Origin: Emiliania huxleyi CCMP1516
Lineage: Eukaryota > Haptophyta > Isochrysidales > Noelaerhabdaceae
Reading direction: 5' to 3'
Length of the DNA stretch: 64,000 nt
Assembly (NCBI RefSeq): GCF_000372725.1
Contig: NW_005197648.1
Location: 609,654-673,653 of the forward strand
Position 1 is the stretch's first letter. Each line of letters starts with the position of its first letter. Positions 22,730 through 30,286 of this stretch are shown here, piece by piece. The position numbers were made by a program, and so were the translations under genes. Under the pieces are notes generated by a model. It was given only the letters and a program-made list of their open reading frames with translations, searched no databases and had not been told where the DNA came from.

Positions 22730-22920
22730 TCATTGGGCGGCGGAGCGGCGCGGCGGCGGGCGGCGCGAGGCGGCGGCGCGGCGAGGCAGCGGGCGACGCA
22801 GGGCGGGGCGGCGCGGCGGCGGTGGGGTAATTAATTATTTGTTAATCAATTATTACTTAATAATCATGGGGTGGCGGCGCGGCGCGGCGGCGGGCGGCGC
22901 GGAGCGGGGCGGCGCGACCA
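22690..22920. repeat. Alternating AT-rich and GC-rich blocks, duplicated
   Basis: An AT-only block (TTAATTATTATTTATTAATCA at about 22712) is followed by a GGCGGCGCGG block. The pair repeats at 22828-22920 (TAATTAATTATTTGTTAATC, then GGCGGCGCGG). Composition swings from near 0% to near 100% GC within 30 bp. Confidence 0.7.
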
Positions 22921-24207
22921 TCTGTGCTGACCGGGCCTCTGGTCTTTGATGCAGCACAATGGTCGCGCCGCCCTCGACTCAAGGGGCTGCCTTCCACCCG
23001 TCTGCTCAGGCCGGGGGAGGGGGGGAGACCTCCTGTTCCTCGCGGAACGGGAGCAGGCCCCTCCTTGCCCGGTCTGCAATGCAGGGCGGTGGTCGTGCCA
23101 TCTTCGCGTCAGGGCAGCCGGCTTCCTTCCACACTGGGTTGCGTTTTTCTCGAACCACGAAAAATGCGAGAAGAGAGACCTACCTACCAAGTATGGCGAT
23201 CCGCCTCCACTCTTTGTTGCTCGCTCGCCCGGGCGGAGGGCATGGCCGCGGAGGAGGCGGGCGCGCGCTCTTGCCAGGCCTTCCGCAGACAGGCGTGGGC
23301 TGAGGGAGCATCTGTGGTGCTTCCTTTGGGAGGTGCGCACCTCCTGCGACTGGTGGAGGGCCGTGCCGCCGCGCGCCTGCTCCGTGGACAGGGCGGGGAG
23401 ACGGCGCCGCAGCGCCACAGCCTCCGCTGCAAGCCGGTGCAGCACTCTGCTGCTTGGTGGGCAGCCTCCTGGATCTGTGCGCGACGTTCGCGAGGCTGCA
23501 GTGGCGCGGTACTGCAAGCCGCGGCGAGTGGCGCACGGCATGCGCGGCGCCGCGCGTGGCCTGGACAGCGCCAGAGAGCGCGCTCGATGGCCAGCCCGCG
23601 CGGTGCGAGCGCCGCACAAGCTGACGCATCGTCTGCCATGCGGCGATCCTCTGGTCGACGGCGGTCAAATCTCGCGATTGTCGATCAAACTCGGCGGGCT
23701 TCATTCGACGCCGTTTACGCGATCGGCTGGTTTTCGCTTTTTCTTTTGCGAGGGACCTGAGCCCATCGGCCGGTGGCTGCGCTGGCACGGAAATCCCAAA
23801 GGGGTGGTGTTCGCTCCAATCTCCTCTCTTCCTCTCCCCCTCTCCGTCGCCCCCCTCCTCGCCGCACCATCACCTCCTCCAGCAAGTCCTTTTCGCCTAT
23901 CTTTGCCGTCCCTCCAATGTATCCTGGAAGAGCTCGTCGTCATAGCCCTATTGCATCACAGCCTGCTGCACTGCGTCGTGTATAACCCCTGCCACCCTAT
24001 CCCGCGCCTCGGCGTCGGAAAAGTATTGGTCGAGCACGGAGTCATACTCGGAAGCAGGCGCAGACGGCCGCGGTGATTTGGCAGGCGGCGAGGGAGAGAG
24101 TGAGTGTGTTAGAGTTTTGTTGCCTCCATCCAGAGAGAGAGAGATTGTGTTTGGTTTGTCCATCCTTTACGGCAACACAAAACTCAAGAGAAGAGTCGTG
24201 ATTTCTT
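22921..24207. other. Unresolved region with long overlapping ORFs
   Basis: Long open frames exist on both strands (for example 22864-23619 minus, 22946-24076 plus), but all are Arg/Ala/Pro-rich and GC-driven. A minus-strand stretch at 23948-24163 (DSVLDQYFSDAEARDRVAGV) looks more protein-like and could be an exon, but I could not connect it to anything. Confidence 0.35.
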
Positions 24208-24606
24208 GGATACCCATCACTGAGCCGACAATGCTACGGGTAGCCCCAGGGTGGCGCCCACCCCCATACCCTCGGGCACTTGCCTGCGCCCTCACGCTCT
24301 AGCCCACGCCCTACCCCGCAAGATCTCACTCCATCCCGGCCTGCGGCATACCTCGGCACCCCCTTGCATGGAATCTGAGCGTGAGGGAATCTGAGCGTGA
24401 GGGAATCTGAGCGTGAGGGAACCCTGGGCAGTGCCGCGTAGTGCGGCGTGCGCGCGGGCGTGCGCGCGGGCGTGCGCGCACGTGCGCGCACGTGCGCGGG
24501 CGTGCGCGCGCGTGCGCGGCCACGGCGCAGGCAAATGCCTGAGGGTATGGGGGTGGGCGCCACCCTGGGGCTACCCATAGCATCGTCGGCTCAGTGATGG
24601 GTATCC
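24208..24606. mobile_element. Fold-back element with 83-bp inverted arms
   Basis: Arms at 24208-24290 and 24524-24606 (starting GGATACCCATCACTGAGCCG) are inverted copies with four mismatches in 83 bp. The middle has four GGAATCTGAGCGTGAG-type units (24368-24420) and a long alternating purine-pyrimidine GTGCGCGC run (24446-24520). No ORF with a transposase motif is present. I could not identify a clear target-site duplication. Confidence 0.7.
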
Positions 24607-25145
24607 CCGTGTTGGTTTTCAAAAATATCTCTCTCTCAAAACTCTCTCTCTCTCTCTCTGAACGGCGGAGCTTGGAGTTATTCTCGCGTCCACACCACAC
24701 CTGGCTCCAAATGGCTGGGGACACTAGTAGGTCACGCGGCGATTCGTGTTTCTTTCATCGCTGCTTGAAGGTCCCGCTCATGCTTTGTGTATGGCACCCG
24801 TGTTCATTGTGTTTTGTGTGTGTGAGAGAGAGAGATTTTTATTAACCAACAAGATCTTCTTTCTTCTCTTGTGAGAGAGTGTGTAAAGAAAGAAAGAAAA
24901 CAGACAAATCCAAACGAGGGATGGGGGAGGACAGGGTCCGAACCTGCATGAGCAGGATTTTGGAAGGTCGATCAGGCAGGGGGACAGGTGGGGCTCTCCT
25001 GCTCCTGACAAAGGACTCATTCTCGCAATAGCAGTATTTCTTTGTCGCTTGTTCAAGGCTTGCCGCTCATGCTCAGCCCCCTCCTGAGGCTGAGCCCCCT
25101 CCGAGCCCCTCAGCGCCCATCCCCTCCTTGCCCTCCCCGCAGGCC
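24607..25145. other. Upstream region of CKS1 with simple repeats and an R1 copy
   Basis: CT-rich run 24628-24660, GTGTGAGAGAGAGAG at 24815-24832, an R1 repeat at 24885-25022, then a CCTGAGGCTGAGCCCCCTCC-type direct repeat (25072-25105). A CCCTCCCCGCAG acceptor-like sequence stands 4 bp before the CKS1 ATG, so the 5' UTR may contain an intron. Confidence 0.5.
24885..25022 (-). repeat. Dispersed repeat family R1 (minus orientation)
   Basis: GAAAGAAAGAAAACAGACAA, then GAGGGATGGGGGAGGACAGG, then GGTGGGGCTCTCCTGCTCCT: the reverse complement of the copy at 8399-8550, collinear over about 130 bp with point differences. Confidence 0.75.
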
Positions 25146-25605
25146 ATGTCGCACGACATCGAGTACTCTGAAAAGTACGCCGACGAGGACTACGAGTACA
25201 GGCGCCGCTCGCGCGCAGCGACCCGCCACCGCTTTTGGCAGTTGCCCCGAACCCCCTGCGTGCGCGCGATCCGACGCCGCGCGCGCGCGCGCAGGCACGT
25301 CATCCTGCCCAAGCATATCGCGAAGACGATGACCAAGGGCCGTCTGCTGCTAGAGACGGAGTGGCGCGGCCTCGGCGTCACGCAGAGTCGAGGCTGGGGT
25401 CACTACGCGATCCACAAGTGCGCACGCGCGCGCGCGCCCGCGGCTCTGCGACCGTTGCGTGCCTTGCACTCATACCTCTGGCCCGCCGCGCCTCAGGCCG
25501 GAGCCGCACATCCTCCTCTTCCGCCGGCCAAACAACACAGACCCCGTCACCGGCCTCGCTCCTGGAGGCAAGCGCATCGACCCGACCGGCAAGATCATCA
25601 ACTGA
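25146..25605 (+). CDS. CKS1: Cyclin-dependent kinase regulatory subunit CKS1
   Basis: Small adaptor that binds CDK-cyclin complexes and recognises phospho-threonine. Exons 25146-25201, 25295-25417 and 25497-25605 give 95 residues. The protein starts [20 protein letters not shown], with family blocks [30 protein letters not shown] and [11 protein letters not shown]. The hinge motif is present but altered: the usual HxPEPH reads HKPEPH. A Thr/Gly/Asp-rich 19-residue tail ([20 protein letters not shown]) extends beyond the core. Intron 1 has a GC donor (AG|GCGCCG) and intron 2 a GT donor. Confidence 0.95.
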
Positions 25606-26448
25606 TGATCGGCGCCCCTCCTCTCCCGTCTCCCTCCCTCCTCCCCGGCCTGATACGTAGCTGCCAGCTTGCACGCCGCCGACCGCGCTCCAGCGGCGGC
25701 GAGCTGTAGAGGCCCGGCGCGGCGCGCGCGCCGCGTGGTGCGGCGCGCGCTTCCGAGCGCCCAGTAAATGTATTATCTTCCCTGCGCGCCTGGCGGGGCG
25801 TGATGTGTGCGTCACTCACACTTCACACACACCTCTCTCGTGCGGTCTACTCTCCCTCGCAGTCGCACGGTCGCACCGCCCCTTAGCTAGATCTGTCTCT
25901 CTCGCGCGCGCTACCGCTAGCCTCGGTGGCGCACACATGCTACGTGTGCTCGCATCAATTCTTTCTACTGTATCGCCGCAACGACACAAGAATGAGTTAA
26001 TGCCATACCACGACACCGAGAGGGCAGCACCGCCAGCGCCACCTGAGCTCAGGAGCCCCAGGACGCGCAGCCGCAGGAGCGGAGCCGGAGCCGCGGAGGA
26101 GCGCGCGGATCTCGCAGAGAATACGTCAACACCGTCTCAATCCATCCGGGCGGCGGCGGTCAGGCACACGCTGCCGGCCACGACCGCTATGTGACCCACT
26201 GCACCGCAGGCTGCACCGAGTCCGAGACGCGAGAGAGGCACGCACTGCGACCCGTTTGTGGCGCTGGTGTGCGCCCGAGAGCGGCCGACCCGCGAGTTCA
26301 CCAGCCACCACGACCCTGCCCCACGCCTCACTCCCATCATCGCCGCAGCGCGCCGACAGCGGCCTCGCCAGAGGCCGGAGCTGCGAGGGCGAGGAAGCAG
26401 GACTGCACCGCAGGCGGTCAGCAGTGCGCCCTCGAGGCGACCAGCAAC
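25606..26448. other. Shared 3' region of CKS1 and the plastid hinge protein
   Basis: Convergent downstream flanks. GCGCGGCGCGCGCGCCGCG lies at about 25717-25735. ORFs at 25805-26194 (plus) and 26126-26551 (minus) carry no recognised motif. I see no gene here. Confidence 0.45.
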
Positions 26449-26622
26449 TCACTTCTTGTACTGCGGGGCGAGGTCGGGGACGGGGTGAGATCGAGGGGGA
26501 GGGCAGGGCGGCGGAGGGAGGGAGGCGGGCTCGCCTTCTTGAGCATCGCACGCAGCTCGTCCGCCGACGGCTCGCCCGTCGGCGGCGAGGCCACCTTTGC
26601 GGCGGCCGGTGGCGGCGGCTTT

Positions 26623-26655
<33 letters not shown>

Positions 26656-27296
26656 GCGGGCGCCGGAGCGGGCGTGGGCGCGGGCGCGGGAGGCGCCGCC
26701 GCGGCAGGCGGCGGCGGCGGCGGCGGCGGCGGGGGCGGCGGCGGCGGGGGCGGGGGAGGCGGCGTCGGCGCCGGGGCCGGGGCGGGAGCCGGCGCCGGAG
26801 CCTTTGCCTCGGGTTGCGCGGCGGGCTTGGGCTCCTCCTTCTTCTTCTCGGGTGCAGGGGCCTTCTTTTCCGCGGCGGGCGGCGCGGCGGTCATCTTGAC
26901 CGCGGGAGCCGTCGAGCTGGCGAGGCTCAGCGCGATGATGGCCGCCGAGGCGAAGCCGGTGGCGGTGACGGCGAGCTGCGTCGGGCTAATCTCGATCCCG
27001 GCAAAGTTCTCGGCGGAGAAGAAGTTGGGCAGGTCCGCCTGCACCGCGGTCTTGGGCGTCGGGCCCTGGAAGAAGAAGTACCCCTTGCCCGCAATCGGAT
27101 CGGTGCGTGGCGGCCAGTTCGTGCCAACCTGCAGCGCCTGGCGGCGGCGCTCCTCGCGGTCCTTATACCGGACCGGCTTTGAGCCGCCCCCGCCGGCCGC
27201 GACCGGCGTGCCGGCGCGCAGGAGCGTCGTCCCGCGCGGTGCGGTCACGGAGGGCACGACGACGCCGTCGCTGAGCAGGCAGAGCGTAGCGAGCAT
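26449..27296 (-). CDS. Predicted plastid-targeted single-pass membrane protein with Pro/Ala hinge
   Basis: Exon 1 (27296-26535) ends at a GC donor. A 12-bp last exon (26460-26449) adds Tyr-Lys-Lys and the stop, giving 257 residues. The start MLATLCLLSDGVVVPSVTAP fits a signal plus transit presequence. A conserved-looking domain follows (GTNWPPRTDPIAGKGYFFFQ; LPNFFSAENFAGIEI), then one membrane helix (about 108-128, VTATGFASAAIIALSLAS). A Lys/Glu/Ala then Pro/Ala hinge of about 100 residues leads to a short C-terminal helix (SADELRAMLKKYKK). I do not recognise the family. The anchor-hinge-helix layout resembles TonB- or TatB-like tethers only in architecture. Confidence 0.7.
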
Positions 27297-27461
27297 TCTG
27301 CGATTCCGCTCCTGGGAGATCCTCTGCGAATTCAGTCAGGACGCAAGAAACGCGCCGCGATTTATTTGCGGCAGCGTGCCTTGCGGCCGGCGACGAAATT
27401 GCTAGAGGCGGAGCAAGCCTGCTCTAGTCTCACACGTTCGCCCCTGTCGCCTTTTGTCTCT

Positions 27462-27690
27462 TGGCACCTTGGAGTGCTGGGGGGGGCGACAGGGGGAACG
27501 TGGCCTGAGTGATGTGTACGCCCACTCAGGATGTGTGGCAGCCAGCTGGCTGTGTGTCTTGTGAGCTTGTTTGTGTCTGTGTGTCGCTCGTGCGTGTCGT
27601 CATCATCTGTCCAGCGTCCACCCATACCGCGTCGGTGTCCAGTCCAAGCCTGACTGTTCTTCACCTTCCTACATACATACATACCTGGCT
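27462..27690 (+). repeat. Dispersed repeat family R2, copy 2
   Basis: Begins TTGGCACCTTGGAGTGCTGG, includes GGCAGCCAGCTGGCTGTGTG and TCATCTGTCCAGCGTCCACC, and ends in CATACATACATAC. It matches 50697-50935 along its length and 10462-10585 over its 3' half on the other strand. Confidence 0.8.
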
Positions 27691-27717
27691 GCGCGAACGA
27701 ACGAACGCGAACCCCCG

Positions 27718-27935
27718 CAGGGTTAGGGCTCTCTACACTCTAGCCCGCAGCCCGGATCCCGATCATCCGGCCGCTGGGTGCGCTTCTTAGCTCCCCGGCC
27801 CTGGATGTGAGGCTACCGTGTACCGACTCGCGACTGCTCCAAGTGCCGCTCCAAATGCTCAGCCGCGGTTGGTGCGCTTCTTAGCTCCCCGGCCCGGTGG
27901 ATGTGTGGGGATGTGCGGTTCGCTGACTGCACAAG
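27718..27935 (+). repeat. Dispersed repeat family R3, copy 2 with a partial duplication
   Basis: Matches 8265-8398. The block GGTGCGCTTCTTAGCTCCCC plus GGCCC(T)GG(T)GGATGTG is present twice (27776-27810 and 27869-27905), so the unit is partly duplicated here. Confidence 0.65.
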
Positions 27936-27991
27936 AGTGCTTCAAGTACCGGGATTCAGGAGCCCTCTTCAAGATTTTTTGGGGGATCTCG

Positions 27992-30109
27992 CTACATGAC
28001 CAGCCCCCCTCCCTGTGGACACCCCTCTCGCGCCTCCTCCGGCAGCACCCTCTCCTCCTCCCTCGCCACTGCGCCGCCACGGGCGCGGAACCGCAGCTCT
28101 CGCAGCTCCACCGGCTCGGGCAGCGGCTGCTGCTCCTCCGCCGCCGCCGCCACCCCATCGCGGCCGTCGGCGCCGACCGGCACGCGCACCGCCGCGGGGT
28201 CGGGTGCGCCGTCCACCCCGGGCCGTCGCCGGATGGTGGACTCGGCCTTGTCGTTCTCCGTGTAGGCGAGCGGCCGGGGCGCCAGGATATAGGCGTCGAG
28301 CTCATCGTACAGCGCGTTGAGCCGCGAGTCGATCGACGCCTGCGCAATCGCCCGCAGCTGCTCAAACGGGCCGTAGAGCGCCGCCTCCTTGCCGGGCGGC
28401 GGCCAGCCGCTCGGAGCGGCGGCGTTGTGCCGAAAGACGGACTCCGTCGAGAGGGGCAGGGCGCGGCGGAGCAGCGCGCGCGCTCCCTGCGGGCTGAGCC
28501 AGTAGCACGCCGTGCCCCACGCGTGCGAGAGGCGGACGCGGCGGACGCGGCACGTGCTTCGGAGCGCTGCGTGGATCCAGGGCCTCTGGTACGGCTGGGG
28601 CGGATCGTACGCGCTGATCGCACCGCTCCCCGTTCGCGGGTCGATGGTGGCAGTGATGGTGTCTTGGTTGAAGGCGCAGAGCGTCAGGTCGGCCGCCGCG
28701 AGCAATTCGTGGTTGCGCGAGGCCCATGCCTCGATCTGAGGGTGCGTCACGGCGTCGTCCTCGAGCACCAGTGCCGTCTCTTCGCTGTCCGCGACGTGCT
28801 GCCACACGCGCCGGTGAGAGAGCGCGGTGCCCACGCTGCCCGCATTGAGGTCCTCCTCGGACGCAAGCAGCCCCGGCGAGATGACCTCCGGGACGAGCTC
28901 GGACAGGCGCAGCTCTCTCCCGTCCACCGCGCGCCAGACGGTCAGGTTTGCGAGCAGGTGCGCGTTGGCGGCGCGAAAGGCGGAATAGCGCGCCGAGCCG
29001 GCATCCAGGGTGATGACGTGCGGGCGGATGATGACGGCCCTCTCGGCAGAGGCGGCGAGCGGCGGTGGGGGTGGCAGTCCTCTGGGCGTGGACGCGACGC
29101 ACGGACCGTCCACCGCCGACACGTGCGAGCCGGCGGGTAGCAGCTGCGCGGCGAGGTGCGAGTCGCAGCGGCTTGCCCTGCTCTCCAGCAGCGCCTGCAG
29201 CATGTCCCGCTCGCTGCCCCGCAGCTTGAAGAAGGGCGTCTCCCGCTCCTCCTCGCGCAGCCGCGCCGCCGTCAGCGACATGAGGCGCCGCACCGCGACG
29301 AGAGGGAGGTACGCGTCGGCGGCGATGGTCGTTGCGCCCGACGAAGCATCATAGTCGGCAGGCAAATTATCCCGCAGGTAGGCGCGGTCGCCGCCCGCCG
29401 CCCGCCACAGGTAGTGCATCGGCCCGCCGGGCTCGACGCTCGAGCGCAGGCGAAGAGGAGACGACCGCAGGCGGGCGCGGCACACGCGCCAGCAGAGGTG
29501 CTGCGTGAGGTAGGGGAGGCCTTCGCGCAGCCCGGGGCTCGCGTGCTCCGGGGCCGCGGCTACGCAGTAGGCGTCAAACCCGGTCAGCGCCTGCCGATAC
29601 TCGGCCAACCAGCAGCCCACAAAGTCGCTCTGCGCCGGCGCTGCAATCGCCCAGTTCTCCATGGTTTCATTGTCGTGAGGGTACAAGAAGCCCTGCAACG
29701 CGTCGCTGTGTTGATCAACCCAGCTGTCGAGCGGCTGCAGCTGCACGTTTGAGGCATCCATCCACACGCCGCCGTGGCGGTAGAGCGCCTCCAACCGGTA
29801 CCAATCCGCGAGGTGCTGCGGGCTAATGGCCGCCGAGTCGGATTGCGGTGGCGGCGCCAGCTGAAGCTCCAACGCGGACTCGGGCGTGATGACGCTGAGT
29901 GTCCAGTCCGGGTTGAGCCGGGAGAGCAGACGGAAGCAGCCGGCGACGGCGGTTGGAAGGCGCTCCTCGTGCCAAAAGGAGAAGATGTGTCGCGGCAGCC
30001 GTTCGCGCCGCGGCTCCTCCTCGACGTTTGGCAGCAAGGCGACGGCGATGAGGCCGAGGGGAGCTGGCATATTGCTTGGGTCGCGGATAGCCTGTTCGGC
30101 GGGACGCAC
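27992..30109 (-). CDS. Two-domain glycosyltransferase: GT32/capsular-type domain fused to GT25 domain
   Basis: Single-exon 705-residue protein. The N-terminal domain (about residues 35-240) has the DxD-type sugar-binding pattern RLEALYRHGGVWMDASNV of GT32/capsular polysaccharide synthesis enzymes. The C-terminal domain (about 360-600) has GT25 hallmarks: NAGSVGTALSHRRVWQHVAD, ALVLEDDA, and SHAWGTACYWLSPQGARALL. A role in building a secreted or surface glycan (Golgi or scales) is inference. The start at MRPAEQAIRD is followed by a hydrophobic stretch (APLGLIAVALLPNV) that may be a signal anchor. The last about 90 residues are low-complexity. It is divergent from the MINDY gene, 177 bp away. 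Confidence 0.85.
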   Translation of the reverse strand: MRPAEQAIRDPSNMPAPLGLIAVALLPNVEEEPRRERLPRHIFSFWHEERLPTAVAGCFRLLSRLNPDWTLSVITPESALELQLAPPPQSDSAAISPQHLADWYRLEALYRHGGVWMDASNVQLQPLDSWVDQHSDALQGFLYPHDNETMENWAIAAPAQSDFVGCWLAEYRQALTGFDAYCVAAAPEHASPGLREGLPYLTQHLCWRVCRARLRSSPLRLRSSVEPGGPMHYLWRAAGGDRAYLRDNLPADYDASSGATTIAADAYLPLVAVRRLMSLTAARLREEERETPFFKLRGSERDMLQALLESRASRCDSHLAAQLLPAGSHVSAVDGPCVASTPRGLPPPPPLAASAERAVIIRPHVITLDAGSARYSAFRAANAHLLANLTVWRAVDGRELRLSELVPEVISPGLLASEEDLNAGSVGTALSHRRVWQHVADSEETALVLEDDAVTHPQIEAWASRNHELLAAADLTLCAFNQDTITATIDPRTGSGAISAYDPPQPYQRPWIHAALRSTCRVRRVRLSHAWGTACYWLSPQGARALLRRALPLSTESVFRHNAAAPSGWPPPGKEAALYGPFEQLRAIAQASIDSRLNALYDELDAYILAPRPLAYTENDKAESTIRRRPGVDGAPDPAAVRVPVGADGRDGVAAAAEEQQPLPEPVELRELRFRARGGAVAREEERVLPEEAREGCPQGGGLVM

Positions 30110-30286
30110 GTTTCTAAGCAGCCAACTTAGCGGGGCGCTGTCTCGGTCTCGTGCCTCCTCCGAAAAGAAAGAAAATAGAAAACCAAGGGAGGGTGTGGCG
30201 ACCCGCGCTCATTTCTTCTTCTCCGGGTCCTTGCCGGCCGTCGGCGGCCGCGCTCCGCCCCACTCAGCGCCTACTTGCTCACGCGA
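30110..30286. promoter_or_regulatory. Shared 177-bp divergent promoter region
   Basis: The glycosyltransferase (minus) and the MINDY gene (plus) start 177 bp apart. The gap contains AAAAGAAAGAAAATAGAAAA (30162-30181) and a TTTCTTCTTCT tract (30211-30221). No TATA box is obvious. Shared control is an inference from spacing. Confidence 0.5.

Larger units (their letters stand above)
27297..27991. other. Intergenic region filled by dispersed repeats
   Basis: 5' side of the hinge protein gene and 3' side of the glycosyltransferase. Most of it is an R2 copy (27462-27690) followed by an R3 copy (27718-27935). Confidence 0.6.
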
